Source of the DNA: an uncultured Fibrobacter sp.
Lineage (GTDB): Bacteria; Fibrobacterota; Fibrobacteria; Fibrobacterales; Fibrobacteraceae
DNA: 64,000 nt
Reading direction: 5' to 3'
NCBI GenBank assembly: GCA_946186895.1
Contig: CAMHOW010000005.1
Location: forward strand, 1-64,000
Made by a program: the position numbers and the translations under genes
The notes under the pieces: generated by a model
Told to the model about the DNA's origin: nothing
Databases searched by the model: none
The model's input: the letters and a program-made list of their open reading frames with translations, nothing else
Part shown: piece by piece, positions 26,306 through 37,500 of the stretch
Numbering within the stretch: position 1 is the first letter of the stretch
Layout of the letters: each line of letters starts with the position of its first letter

Positions 26306-27583
26306 ATGTCCAAGATCGAAACTTTATGCGTACAGGGCGGTTGGCAGCCGAAAAACGGCGAACCCCGCGTACTCCCCATCTACCAGAGCACCACATTCAA
26401 GTACGAGTCCAGCAATGCCATGGCCGACCTGTTCGACCTAAAGGCCTCTGGCTACTTCTATACCCGTCTGCAGAACCCCACCAATGACGCTGTTGCATCT
26501 AAGATTGCGGCTCTCGAGGGCGGTGTGGCTGCGATGCTTACGAGTTCCGGTCAGGCGGCCAACTTCTACGCCGTGTTCAACATCTGCGAGGCGGGCGACC
26601 ACTTCGTGAGCACTTCCGCCATCTATGGCGGTACGAGCAACCTCTTCTCCGTGACGATGAAGAAGCTCGGCATCGAATGCACGTTTATTGACCAAGATGC
26701 CAGCGATGAAGAAATCGAGAAGGCCTTCCGCCCCAACACCAAGTGCCTCTTTGGCGAGACGGTTGCGAACCCGGCCGGTAAGATTCTGGACCTGAAGCGC
26801 TTTGCCGACATCGCCCACAAGCACGGCGTGCCCATGATTGTCGATAACACGTTCCCGACCCCCATACTCTGCCGCCCCATTGACTTTGGCGTTGACATTG
26901 TGACCCATTCCACCACCAAGTACATGGACGGTCATGCCATGGCCGTGGGTGGCTGCATTGTGGACAGCGGCAACTTCGATTGGGAAGCTCACCACGACAA
27001 GTTCGCGGGTCTCACTGAACCGGATCCGAGCTACCACGGTCTTGCCTACACGAAGGCTTTCGGCAAGGGCGCCTACATCACGAAGGCTACCGCCCAGCTC
27101 ATGCGCGACTTGGGTTCTATTCAGTCTCCGCAGAATGCGTTCCTCCTGAATGTTGGTCTTGAAACCTTGCACCTGCGCATGCCGCGCCACTGCGAAAACG
27201 CTCTCGCCTGCGCTAAGTTCCTGCAGAACCACCCGAAGGTGGCCTGGGTCGACTATGCCGGCCTTGAGGGTAACAAGTACCACGAACTTGCCAAGAAGCA
27301 GTTCAAGGGTGGCTTGCCTTGCGGCGTGCTTACTTTCGGTATCAAGGGTGGTCGTGAAAAGAGCATCCAGTTCATGGACAGTCTCAAGATGATCTGCATC
27401 GTGACCCACGTGGCCGACGCCCGCAGCTGCGTGCTGCACCCGGCAAGCCACACGCACCGTCAGCTTAGCGATGAACAGCTCATCGAAGCAGGTGTCGCTC
27501 CTGACCTGATTCGCTTCAGCGTGGGTATCGAGAACGCCGAAGACATCATCGCGGACCTGACTCAGGCACTTGAAAAAGTTTAA
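26306..27583 (+). CDS. metY: O-acetylhomoserine sulfhydrylase (Cys/Met metabolism PLP enzyme)
   Basis: YQSTTFKYESSNAMADLFDL...YTRLQNPTNDAVASKIAALEGGVAAMLTSSGQAA; VDNTFPTPILCRPIDFGVDIVTHSTTKYMDGH. Confidence 0.9.
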   Translation: MSKIETLCVQGGWQPKNGEPRVLPIYQSTTFKYESSNAMADLFDLKASGYFYTRLQNPTNDAVASKIAALEGGVAAMLTSSGQAANFYAVFNICEAGDHFVSTSAIYGGTSNLFSVTMKKLGIECTFIDQDASDEEIEKAFRPNTKCLFGETVANPAGKILDLKRFADIAHKHGVPMIVDNTFPTPILCRPIDFGVDIVTHSTTKYMDGHAMAVGGCIVDSGNFDWEAHHDKFAGLTEPDPSYHGLAYTKAFGKGAYITKATAQLMRDLGSIQSPQNAFLLNVGLETLHLRMPRHCENALACAKFLQNHPKVAWVDYAGLEGNKYHELAKKQFKGGLPCGVLTFGIKGGREKSIQFMDSLKMICIVTHVADARSCVLHPASHTHRQLSDEQLIEAGVAPDLIRFSVGIENAEDIIADLTQALEKV

Positions 27584-27726
27584 GCGGTTAAGCGACTAGG
27601 GCGGGTCATGCGACTAGGGAAGGCTTCGCCCTCCCTAAGACCTACCTTACACTTAATAATCTGCTTTATTTCAAAAACAGACTATGGATAGAGCAGATTA
27701 TTTGCGTGGGCACCTTCGGTGCTTTA

Positions 27727-29016
27727 TTATCGTTTATTCCGATCGATCCAGGGGCGGGCCGTTGCGCCGGTGTAAATCTGGCGCGGCCTGTTGATCTTGC
27801 TCTGCGGATCGTCGTGCATCTCTTTCCAGTGGGCAATCCAGCCGGGCAGGCGGCCGATGGCAAACATCACCGTGAGCATGTTGGTGGGAATGCCCATGGC
27901 CCTGTACAGGATTCCGGAATAGAAGTCTACGTTGGGGTAGAGCTTACGGGCTATAAAGTAGTCGTCCTTCAGGGCGGCTTCTTCAAGCTTCAGCGCGATT
28001 TCCAGCAACGGGTCGTTGATGTGTTCGTGTTCGAACACCTGGCCCATGAGCTTCTTCAAAACTTTCGCACGAGGATCGTAACTCTTGTACACCCGGTGAC
28101 CGAATCCAGAAAGACGGAAGGGGTCGTTCTTGTCTTTGGCCTTTTCCATCACCTGCTCGATGGTCATGCCGCTGTTCTGGATACGGAGAAGCGTTTCAAG
28201 AACGGCCTGGTTGGCGCCGCCATGGAGCGGGCCCCACAGGGCGCAAATGCCGGCGCAAATACTGGCGTACAGGTTGGCCTGAGAGCTGCCCACCATACGC
28301 ACCGTAGAAGTGGAGCAGTTCTGCTCGTGGTCGGCATGTACAATCAAAAGGGTGTTCAACGCCTTTTCCATGATGGGGTCCAGGTGGTAAGGCCTTGCCT
28401 TACTGCTGAACATCATGTTGAGGAAGTTACTGCAGTAGCTGCGTTCCGCTTCGGGGTAAACGAAGGGTTCGCCGATGCTTGCCTTGTAAGAGAATGCCGC
28501 GATGGTGCGGATCTTGGAGATAAGGCCCGCCGTGGTCAGCTCGAAGGCGCTGGCGATATTTTCGTCGTCGTAGAAGCGGGGAGTGAAAAGGCCCACGGCG
28601 TTCACGATGGAGCTGAGGATTCCCATGGGGTGCGCGCTAGGCGGCATCTCGCGGAAAAAGTGCAGCAGGTTCTCGTGGAGCAGGGCGTTTTCGGTAAGCA
28701 GGGTACGGAAATGGGAGAGCTGCTCCGGATTGGGCAGGTCACCGTAAATCAGGAGCCATGCGGTCTCGGGGAAGGTGGCCTTTTCGGCCAGGTCCTCGAT
28801 GGAGTAGCCGCGATAACGCAGAATACCGTTCTCGCCATCTACGTAGGTGATGGCACTCTTGGTGCTGCCCGTGTTCAGGTAGCCATAATCGAGAGTAACC
28901 AGTCCGGAATCTTTGCGCAGAGAACTGATATCGAGACCGGTTTCGTTCTCGGTGCCTTTGATAACAGGGAGCTCGTAGCTCTTTCCATTATAGTTCAGTG
29001 TTGCCTTTTCGGACAT
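27727..29016 (-). CDS. gltA: Citrate synthase
   Basis: ENGILRYRGYSIEDLAEKATFPETAWLLIYGDLP; LIVHADHEQNCSTSTVRMVGSSQANLYASICAGICALWGPLHGGANQAVLE; FGHRVYKSYDPRAKVLKK. Confidence 0.95.
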   Translation of the reverse strand: MSEKATLNYNGKSYELPVIKGTENETGLDISSLRKDSGLVTLDYGYLNTGSTKSAITYVDGENGILRYRGYSIEDLAEKATFPETAWLLIYGDLPNPEQLSHFRTLLTENALLHENLLHFFREMPPSAHPMGILSSIVNAVGLFTPRFYDDENIASAFELTTAGLISKIRTIAAFSYKASIGEPFVYPEAERSYCSNFLNMMFSSKARPYHLDPIMEKALNTLLIVHADHEQNCSTSTVRMVGSSQANLYASICAGICALWGPLHGGANQAVLETLLRIQNSGMTIEQVMEKAKDKNDPFRLSGFGHRVYKSYDPRAKVLKKLMGQVFEHEHINDPLLEIALKLEEAALKDDYFIARKLYPNVDFYSGILYRAMGIPTNMLTVMFAIGRLPGWIAHWKEMHDDPQSKINRPRQIYTGATARPWIDRNKR

Positions 29017-29049
29017 TGATCCTCCGGAGGACGGTTCAAGAACCGCCGT

Positions 29050-30342
29050 TTACTTCATCTTCAAAACACAATTATAAATATTTTCGAACAGCTTGCCCAG
29101 CTTGTCGGTAGGCACGGCGCTGAATGCTACGCGGATAAGGCCCGAAAGCATGATAGTGCCCGTGCTGTAGTCGCTGATGAGCTTCTGGCGGAGCTGCTCG
29201 GCATCTACACCCTTGGGCTTGATGCACATGAAGTAGCCGCTGTTGCAGGGCATGGCCTCGAAGGCGTCCTTGTATTCCGGGTGGGCAGCCAGTTCCTGCT
29301 TGATGATGTCGAAACGCTTCTTGAGCGTGTTGTACTTTTCCTGCTTCTGCTGCAGGTATTCGGGGCTCTGGAAGGCGGCCAGCAGAATCTTCTGGCTGAT
29401 GCTGGGGGCGTTAGAAATGTTTCCGCGGACCACGCCCGCGGCCTTGTCTTCCAGGGCCTTCAGCTGGGCTTCCGTGGCGCCCTTGAAACCAAAGCTCATG
29501 AACCCGACGCGGAAACCCCACACGTAGTCTTCCTTGGTGGGGCCGTCCAGCTTGACGGCCAGCAGGTTCTCGCTTGCGTCCAGCACCTTGCTGAACAGGG
29601 ATTCCTTGGTCACGCCGTCCTCATAGACCAGTCCAAAGTAGGCGTCGTCTAGCAGGGCCACCACCTTGTTGCCTGCAGCGGCGCAGTCCGTGAGGATCTT
29701 GGCGATTTCGACGGCTTCTTTTTCGGTGGCGGTATAGCCCGTGGGGTTGTTGGGGAAGTTCAGGAGCACCACCTTCTTTTCGCTCTTGCTTTCGGCAAGA
29801 GCCTTCTTCAGGGCTTCGGTATCGAATCCACCGTCCTTGAAGGTGTTGAAGGTCTTGATCTTTGCACCGCAGCTGTTTTCGAACACCAGCTCGTAGTTGT
29901 CCCAGTAAAGGTCGGGGATAATCACCTCGTCACCCGGATCCAAGAAAAGGTAGCCCGCGCAACTGATGGCGTGGGTGAGGGCTGCGGTCACGACCGGGTT
30001 GCTGAAAGCCTTGCCTGCGAGGCTCGGGTTCTTGCGGAGAATCTGCTCTTTCCAGGCCTTGCGCAGGTCGGGGTTACCGAAGCTTGGGGCGTACAGGAAC
30101 GACGTCTTGGGCAGGTTCAGGCTCTTGAGCACGCAGTCGAGAACCAAGGGGCTCCCGTCGTCTTCGAGGGCGGTTCCGATGGTGGCGTTGATGGCGGAGC
30201 CTTTGGCTTCGGCGCCCTGGCCCAAAATGCCCTTGCGCGGGAAGAAGATGGCCTTGCCCCTTTCGGAAAGCATGGAGAGTACGTTGCAACCGTTTGCGGA
30301 GAGTTCCGCGTTGGCCTGTTCTGCGAGAGGATTGTAGTTCAT
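29050..30342 (-). CDS. Aminotransferase class I/II (aspartate/aromatic aminotransferase-like)
   Basis: MNYNPLAEQANAELSANGCNVLSMLSERGKAIFFPRKGILGQ; VVLLNFPNNPTGYTATEKEA; AVKLDGPTKEDYVWGFRVGFM. Start set at internal ATG (30342). Confidence 0.87.
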   Translation of the reverse strand: MNYNPLAEQANAELSANGCNVLSMLSERGKAIFFPRKGILGQGAEAKGSAINATIGTALEDDGSPLVLDCVLKSLNLPKTSFLYAPSFGNPDLRKAWKEQILRKNPSLAGKAFSNPVVTAALTHAISCAGYLFLDPGDEVIIPDLYWDNYELVFENSCGAKIKTFNTFKDGGFDTEALKKALAESKSEKKVVLLNFPNNPTGYTATEKEAVEIAKILTDCAAAGNKVVALLDDAYFGLVYEDGVTKESLFSKVLDASENLLAVKLDGPTKEDYVWGFRVGFMSFGFKGATEAQLKALEDKAAGVVRGNISNAPSISQKILLAAFQSPEYLQQKQEKYNTLKKRFDIIKQELAAHPEYKDAFEAMPCNSGYFMCIKPKGVDAEQLRQKLISDYSTGTIMLSGLIRVAFSAVPTDKLGKLFENIYNCVLKMK

Positions 30343-30522
30343 GACCTTGGTCCTTTTGAAATTTCCGAGGCCAAAGATAGTTTTTTTAGGGGGTGCTGGG
30401 AAGGGGCCAAAGGCGTGCGAAAGCGGGAAAAATATGCATTGGTGGCATGAGTGTCTGAAGTTTTTCAATTCTTGAAAAACTATACATCAAAAATATATAT
30501 CATTTCGATAAAAACAATATAT

Positions 30523-30551
30523 TTGACATTATGAATCTTTGAGGGTATATT
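30523..30551 (+). promoter_or_regulatory. Strong sigma70-like promoter upstream of FISUMP lipoprotein
   Basis: TTGACA - 17 nt - TATATT, about 42 nt before ATG at 30594. Confidence 0.55.
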
Positions 30552-30593
30552 AATGGTGTAAAACAAGGGTAACCTTTAGAAAAGGAGTTCATC

Positions 30594-31361
30594 ATGAAAA
30601 CCGAAGATCGCGCAACACCGTTATTTACCGCTACCGCTTTTGTAGCTATTTCTGCTGCTTTGTTTTTCCTTTCAGGCTGCTCCGCCGACTCAAGCATCGC
30701 CGGGGCTTCGGAGGAAGAGTCCATTGTAGGTGCCGAGGCTGTGAATCAGGGAACAGTTCTTGCCAGGGGGCAGGTTTCGTCGGAAACAGTGGTGTTTGGG
30801 GAGGTCACCGACCCACGCGACGGTCAGAAGTACCGGACCGTCAAGATTGGGAAGAACACCTGGTTTGCCGAGAACCTGAATTACGAGACAGCCAATAGCT
30901 GGTGCTACAATGATGAAGAGTCCAACTGCGATGTGTATGGACGGCTTTATACCCATGCCGATGCGGCGAATGCCTGCCCCGAAGGCTGGGCTCTGCCCAC
31001 CATGATTCAATATATGGAACTGTATATGAACACGGCGAATTCTGACGGATTCAAGACAAATGCGTCTATGCTTATTGCGACCGGGTCTAGATGGGGTTCT
31101 CCTTTTGAGGGTGGTGAAAAATACGAGTTCCGCGGCAAGGATTCCTTCGGTTTCTCGATTATTGCCGCCGGAAGAAGGACTAGCGACGGGAATTTTGAGC
31201 AAATCGACGCCTCGGCCTATTTGTGGACGTTGACGGCATCGTCTAGGGGTGGGTATGTTGCGCAGAATTTCGTTACCGCATCGCCCAAGGACGCGGCGGT
31301 AGAGGTGAGTTACATTGTCCGGACCGACGCGGCCTTGTCTGTGCGGTGCATCAAGCGCTAG
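30594..31361 (+). CDS. FISUMP-domain lipoprotein
   Basis: ALFFLSGC lipobox; GEVTDPRDGQKYRTVKIGKNTWFAENLNYETANSWCYNDEESNCDVYGRLYTHADAANACPEGWALPT...LSVRCIKR. Confidence 0.9.
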   Translation: MKTEDRATPLFTATAFVAISAALFFLSGCSADSSIAGASEEESIVGAEAVNQGTVLARGQVSSETVVFGEVTDPRDGQKYRTVKIGKNTWFAENLNYETANSWCYNDEESNCDVYGRLYTHADAANACPEGWALPTMIQYMELYMNTANSDGFKTNASMLIATGSRWGSPFEGGEKYEFRGKDSFGFSIIAAGRRTSDGNFEQIDASAYLWTLTASSRGGYVAQNFVTASPKDAAVEVSYIVRTDAALSVRCIKR

Positions 31362-31433
31362 TTTTTTTGCTCTTTCTCTCTCTTTTTAATATGACGGGTG
31401 CCAAAACGCTCGCCATTTTTCGCAATCTATGGC

Positions 31434-31451
31434 CGTAGTCCATGGACAACG
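31434..31451. promoter_or_regulatory. Candidate operator, copy A (upstream of PL11)
   Basis: CGTAGTCCATGGACAACG followed by CTAAAATTTGG; contains perfect GTCCATGGAC palindrome. Confidence 0.5.
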
Positions 31452-31547
31452 CTAAAATTTGGTTTTTTGCCTATTTTGGGAGCCTTGTATATATATTATG
31501 GCTGTCGAGGTCTAGGGATTGATTTTGACAAAAAACGGAATGGGTGT

Positions 31548-34415
31548 ATGAAAAAATTCTGGTGTTTTGGGTTGGCCCTTTGTATGGGCTTTTCTATGGC
31601 TCAGGCAGCGCGGCAGATGGAGTGGCTGAATCGCGGCCTAGTTGCCGTTAAGACGAGCGGGGGTGTGTTCCTCAGCTGGCGCGTTCTCGGAACCGATGGC
31701 GAGGCAACGGGCTTTAATTTGTATCGTGACGGCGAGAAAATCGCAAGTTTTACCGGTACGCAGGCGAGCAACTATACCGACACGAAGGGAACTGCCGCAA
31801 GTAAGTACTCCGTGAAAGCCGTTGTCGGTGGCAAGGAACAGGCAGCAGATGCAGCGGTCTCTGTGTGGAATGACCAGTTTTTGACTGTGAATCTTGACCG
31901 GCCGAATGGCGGTAGCGACTATACCTATAGCCCCAACGATATTGCGGTAGGCGATGTGGATGGTGACGGTGAATTTGAGCTGATTCTCAAGTGGGATCCG
32001 AGTAATTCCAAAGATAATTCGCAGAAGGGCAAGACCGGCAATGTGATCATTGATTGCTACAAGATGAACGGCAAGAAACTATGGCGCATTGACCTTGGTG
32101 TGAACATTCGTGCGGGGGCTCATTATACGCAGATGCTCGTTGGCGACTATGATAGCGATGGTAGGGCGGAATTTGCCGTGAAGACGGCTCCCGGCACAAA
32201 AGATGGTAGCGGTAGTTACCTGTCGCTCGGTTCGGCGAAGGGTGCCGACCATAGCAAGGATTATAGAAACTCCAACGGATACATTCTCTCGGGACCTGAG
32301 TGGCTCACGATTTTCAACGGCGAGACCGGCAAGGAAATGGCGACGGTGGATTATAACCCCGGACGCGGCACGGTCAAGAGCTGGGGCGATAGTTACGGCA
32401 ACCGCGTGGATCGATTCCTGGCGACAAATGCCTACCTTGACGGAAAAAAGCCGAGCATGGTGTTTCAGCGTGGTTACTACACCCGCATGGCGATTACCGC
32501 TTACGATTGGGATGGAAAGTCGCTTACGCAGCGTTGGTACTACAACGCAGCTACAAGCGGTCAGGAATGCTATGGACAGGGCAATCACAACGTTTCGGCG
32601 GGCGATGTAGATGGCGACGGCTTTGACGAAATCATCGAAGGGAGCTGTGCCATTGACCACGATGGCAAATTCATGTACCGCACGGGCAAGGGCCACGGCG
32701 ATGCTATGCACCTGAGCGACCTGGACCCCGATAATGCAGGTCTTGAAGTTTGGCAGGTCCATGAAGAAAAACCCTATGGTTACGATTTGCACGATGCCCG
32801 CACCGGCAAGTTGCTTTTTAGCGAGACCAGCTCCGGCGACAACGGCCGCGGAGTTGCGGGCGATGTAGATTCAAACAGCCGCGGGCACGAACTTTGGTCT
32901 GCAGCCAACTGGAACACCTATACGGCGAAGGGTGCTATCTGGAAGGCGGATAAGCGGCCTGCCTATAACTTCCGCATTTACTGGGATGGCGACCTTCTTG
33001 ATGAGCTTTTAGACAATACGACCATTAGCAAGTGGGACCACGCCAAGCTGCAGAGCAGTACGATTTTCCAGATGCAGGGCAACAGTTGCAACACCACCAA
33101 GGCAACGCCGAACTTTAGCGGAGACATTCTTGGCGATTGGCGAGAAGAAGTCATTCTGCACGATGGGGCGTCTAAGCTTTACATCTACACGACCACGATT
33201 CCGACAGAACATCGCATGTATACGCTGGCCCATGACCCAGTTTATCGCCTGGGAATGAGCTGGCAGAACACCGCCTACAACCAGCCGCCGCATCTAGGAT
33301 TTTGGCTGCACGGCAACAAGGGCAAGTTCCCGGTGCCCGATATTACGCTTATTGGCGACAACACGCCGAAGGCGGCCGCAATCGTGAAACAGGGGGCAGG
33401 AAGTTCTAGCCAGTTTATCGTGAAGGGTGATGCCATTGTGCCGTTTACTTTTGCGATTCAATATGCCGATGGAGCTACGGTAGAAGGCCTTCCGGCGGGA
33501 GTAACGGCGGCTTGGAACGCTTCCACAAGTTCGCTCTATTTTAGCGGGACTCCGACTGTAGAAGGTGAATTTACCTATACGATTACGACCAAGGGTGGAA
33601 ATGTCGACTTTGGCGAGGCTACTCGCAGCGGGACTATCACTATCTTGAGCGTTGTAGAATCCGGTCCGGCACCGGTGCCGATTTTGAGTGACATCGAGGC
33701 TGCTGTTCCGACCGATGCGAAGGGCATGGCAAATAATAACCATGAAAACTTCCGTGGCGAAGGATTCTACGATTTTGAAAATAGCCTAGATAGTTATGGT
33801 ATTTACCACCTTGTTTCGCCAAAGGCCTACGACAATGCCACGATGGTGCTGCGCTATGCTCACGGAAAGACGGATACGCGCCGCATTATGGTGAAGATGA
33901 ATGACGACCTGATTGGTTCGCTGACCTTCGCGCCGACTGCGGATTGGGATACGTGGGATTCCGTAATGATTTCTGTAAACTTGAAGGCGGGCCTCAACAT
34001 TCTTTATTTGAAGTCCCTGGAAGAAAACGGAGCTCCGAATTTAGACCAATTGGCTTTCGACGTACCGGGAGTGAGCCTTTATGAGAGCGAATCTCAGCTT
34101 TCGGGAATAGACTCTCTGCAAGTAAAGGCAGGCGAGTCTGAAAGTGCGGCACTCAATTCAAATCTCCGCCTCGCTAATGGCGTATATGTGAACTTTAGTG
34201 AAAATACGATTGTCACACACCATGGCGGCAATGTAGAATTGGGCTTTTTTGACATGAAGGGCCACTGTATAGCGCGAATTGCCAAGAACGTTCCGGCAGG
34301 GAATACTGACCTGGGCGAACAGGTAAAAAATCTACCTGGAGGAATTTACGTGGTTCAGGTAAAGTTCAACGGCAAGAAACTTAAAAACGTGATGCGAACA
34401 AAAATCAACAGGTAA
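31548..34415 (+). CDS. PL11-type rhamnogalacturonan lyase with C-terminal Ig-like/carbohydrate-binding regions and sorting-tail-like end
   Basis: Signal peptide MKKFWCFGLALCMGFSMAQA; RQMEWLNRGLVAVKTSGGVFLSWRVLGTDGEATGFNLYRDG; DVDGDGEFELILKWDPSNSKDNSQKGKTGNVIIDCYKMNGKKLWRIDLGVNIRAGAHYTQM; GDWREEVILHDG; HLGFWLHGNKGKFPVP. Confidence 0.9.
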   Translation: MKKFWCFGLALCMGFSMAQAARQMEWLNRGLVAVKTSGGVFLSWRVLGTDGEATGFNLYRDGEKIASFTGTQASNYTDTKGTAASKYSVKAVVGGKEQAADAAVSVWNDQFLTVNLDRPNGGSDYTYSPNDIAVGDVDGDGEFELILKWDPSNSKDNSQKGKTGNVIIDCYKMNGKKLWRIDLGVNIRAGAHYTQMLVGDYDSDGRAEFAVKTAPGTKDGSGSYLSLGSAKGADHSKDYRNSNGYILSGPEWLTIFNGETGKEMATVDYNPGRGTVKSWGDSYGNRVDRFLATNAYLDGKKPSMVFQRGYYTRMAITAYDWDGKSLTQRWYYNAATSGQECYGQGNHNVSAGDVDGDGFDEIIEGSCAIDHDGKFMYRTGKGHGDAMHLSDLDPDNAGLEVWQVHEEKPYGYDLHDARTGKLLFSETSSGDNGRGVAGDVDSNSRGHELWSAANWNTYTAKGAIWKADKRPAYNFRIYWDGDLLDELLDNTTISKWDHAKLQSSTIFQMQGNSCNTTKATPNFSGDILGDWREEVILHDGASKLYIYTTTIPTEHRMYTLAHDPVYRLGMSWQNTAYNQPPHLGFWLHGNKGKFPVPDITLIGDNTPKAAAIVKQGAGSSSQFIVKGDAIVPFTFAIQYADGATVEGLPAGVTAAWNASTSSLYFSGTPTVEGEFTYTITTKGGNVDFGEATRSGTITILSVVESGPAPVPILSDIEAAVPTDAKGMANNNHENFRGEGFYDFENSLDSYGIYHLVSPKAYDNATMVLRYAHGKTDTRRIMVKMNDDLIGSLTFAPTADWDTWDSVMISVNLKAGLNILYLKSLEENGAPNLDQLAFDVPGVSLYESESQLSGIDSLQVKAGESESAALNSNLRLANGVYVNFSENTIVTHHGGNVELGFFDMKGHCIARIAKNVPAGNTDLGEQVKNLPGGIYVVQVKFNGKKLKNVMRTKINR

Positions 34416-34497
34416 AAATTAATCTCTCAAATCCCCAACCGAAGCACCCCGGCGAATGTCGGAGTGTCTTTTATTGTAGATAAATGAAATTTTTGCT

Positions 34498-34515
34498 GGT
34501 TGTCTAGGGACAACC
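34498..34515. promoter_or_regulatory. Candidate operator, copy C (upstream of PL1 gene)
   Basis: GGTTGTC-TAGG-GACAACC followed by CTTAATTTGC. Confidence 0.5.
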
Positions 34516-34581
34516 CTTAATTTGCAAAACCCTACCCTTGTTGTGTAAACGAGGGTAATTTTTATGGTATAGGAGATTATT

Positions 34582-37500
34582 ATGGGATGCTTTAGACATA
34601 AAATGTTGACATGGGCGTTTGCCCTTGGACTTGTGGGGGTGACCCATATTTATGCGGGTTCCCCGATTGTCAAGGTGGACTTCGACATGAGCGGGCGCAA
34701 TTCGAGCGAAGTTACGGAGCCCAACTATATTCCGTGGGTGGTTTCGGGTGTCACTTCCAAGGACACGACCCTTTCGGGCGTAAAAATCGGAATCGCCGGT
34801 AGCAGAAATATTAAGGCCACCTGGTACAAGGCGGGCGTGCAGTCCCCGAGCTACGCAAAACTGGTTTGCGACGGCGTGATTATTGAAAACGGCGGTAACA
34901 TTACGCTCACTTTCTCGAATCTTGCCGCTGGCTCGCACAGTTTGTTGCTTTATCTTAACGATGTCAGCGGTACGGCGACATCGAACAGCATCGATGTCTA
35001 TGTGAACAACTCCAAGCAAACTTCCGTGAAGCCGACGAACCGTGCGCTTTCGACATCCGAGGCCGCTACGGCGTATGTGACGTTCTCTGTAAGCGGGACT
35101 TCCGCTTCTACGGCAATCAAGTTGAATCTGAGCACGGCGACTTTGAATGCGTTTGAACTCAATGTTCCGAATGTGGCGGCACAGGCTTCCAGCCCTTCAC
35201 CAACGGATTTGGATTACCACACCCCACACGACAATGGCGCTCTCACGCTGACCTGGACGGCGGCAAGCGGCGCGACCAAGCACCGCGTATTCTTTGGCAC
35301 GGATTCTACCTCGGTCGCAAAAGCAACAACTAGCACGACAGCGATTTACAAGGGCGAACAGTCCGGCACGACCTACAAGGTTTCGGGAACGACTCCGCTT
35401 TCGACTTATTACTGGCGCGTAGATGAAGTGAACGGTTCTACGGTGACTCAGGGCAATGTGTGGAGCTTTAAGCCGGGACGTCTTGCATTTGAAGGTGCCG
35501 AAGGCTATGGCCGTAACGCTCTCGGTGGTCGTGGTGGCAAGGTGGTTTATGTGACAAACCTGAACGACGATGGCGCAGGCAGTTTGCGCGAGGCGTGCAC
35601 GGCGGATATTGGCCCGCGTACCATTATATTCAAGGTGGCGGGCATGATTCAGCTCAAGTCCCGCTTGGTGTGTAATCATAGCCAAGTGACGATTGCAGGA
35701 CAGTCTGCGCCGGGTAAAGGAATTACCATTAAGAGTGCTCCCATCGGTTTTACCGGCAACGACATGATTATCCGTTTTATGCGAGTGCGTCTGGGATACG
35801 GTCAAACTTATGACGGAATGGGACTCACCGGTGGCGACCACAGCATTCTGGATCACGCATCTATCAGCTGGACCATTGACGAGGCGTTCTCTAGCCGCGG
35901 CGGCAAGAATATCACTCTTCAACGCACCTTGATTTCGGAAGCCTTAAACGTGGCCGACCACCAGAATTATCCGTCGGGTACGGGGCATGGATACGCGGCG
36001 ACCATCGGTGGTGACATCGGAAGTTTCCACCACAACTTGCTGGCCCATAACGAGGGCCGTAACTGGAGTATGGGCGGCGGCCTTGATGGTAATGGTTATT
36101 ATGCCGGTCGCTTGGATATTTTCAACAATGTGGTCTATAACTGGGAAGGCCGCGTCACGGATGGCGGCGCTCATGAGGTGAACTTTGTCGGCAATTACTA
36201 CAAGGCGGGAGCTGCATCGCGCATCTTGGATTATGTGCTGAGTGCGGATCTCGAAGGAACTGGCAATGGTTCGCAGGCGTATTACTTCCACAACAATGTC
36301 TTGCAACTTAAGGATGGCTCGTTTAAGTGCGATGGTACGAATGACGGTAGCACATCGAATGGCGGGTCCGGAAAAGCAGACGCCTGCAAACGCTACACCC
36401 TGAGTAATGGACAGAATCTCAATTGGAATGTGTGGAACAGCAAGCCCTTCTTTGAATCTTATGCGACCATCCAGGGCGCAAAGGCTGCCTATAAGGACGT
36501 GTTGAGCGATGTGGGCCAGCGTATGCCAATTTTAGACAACCACGATCAGCGCATGATTCGCGAAACCAAGAACGGAACCTATAGCGCCACGGGTTCCAAG
36601 AGCGGACTCCCCGGAATCCCTGACCGTGAAACTGATGTCACCGATACCGCGAATATCAAGGGCTGGGAACCGTATCCGAGTGCGAGCTGGGCAGACGATT
36701 ACGATAGCGACCTTGACGGTCTCCCGGACTGGTGGGAAAATATGTATGGCTATAATCCGAAATCCAAGAGTGGCGACTTTAGCGATGCGAATAAGGACCG
36801 CCTGGGTGATGGTTGGACAGAACTGGAACGCTACCTGGAGTGGATGGCTCGCGCCCACTATACTTTTGCAAAGGGTGAAACCCAGGTGATTGACCTTTCG
36901 CAGTTTACTGCAGGCTATGACAACGGAACTTACACGGTTTCCGCTCCGACAGGCGTGACTGCAACTGTGAACGGCTCCAAGATGACGGTCAAGCTTGCCG
37001 ATAATTTCGGTGGCGTTGGCTACATCAAGTTTACGCTTAAGGACAAGGAAGGCGACTCCTTCGGCCGTTATATCGGTGTGACCCAGCAACTTGCCGCAAG
37101 TGCTACTACTCCCACAAGTTCTTCTTCCTCGGAAGCTGTTACGCCGGCATCTAGCAGCTCCGTGACTCCGGCTTCTGCTGCAGGAAGTGCCGACGGTGTT
37201 TACCAGGCCGAAGATGGAACGCTTGCAAATGACGCAATCTTTGAAGACCGCAACACAGGATTTGCTGGAACGGGCTATGTGAACTTTGCTGCAACCGCAG
37301 GCAGTTCCACGAAGATTCCTGTAACAGTAAAGGCTGCTGGTGAATACACCGTGACACTCACCTACGCCCTTGGCAAAGACGAAACACGTAAACTTTGCAT
37401 TAGGGTGGGTGGTGAAGAAGCCGTACAGATGGAATTTGCCTCAACAGGAACATGGACTGACTGGAAAACGGTCGACATTACACTCAACCTTGTTGCCGGT

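Noticed and set aside
26134-26306. Possible SAM riboswitch upstream of metY
   Set aside because: No recognisable SAM-I/II aptamer helices; only a short hairpin and a promoter-like pair are visible.
26438-27457. 339-aa minus-strand ORF opposite metY
   Set aside because: Fully contained in metY, His/Val-rich antisense-type composition.
27706-29019. 437-aa plus-strand ORF opposite citrate synthase
   Set aside because: Mirror ORF of a confidently assigned gltA; composition typical of antisense frames.
35944-36306. Antisense ORFs within the PL1 gene
   Set aside because: Opposite to a confidently assigned pectate lyase; no independent start or family signal.
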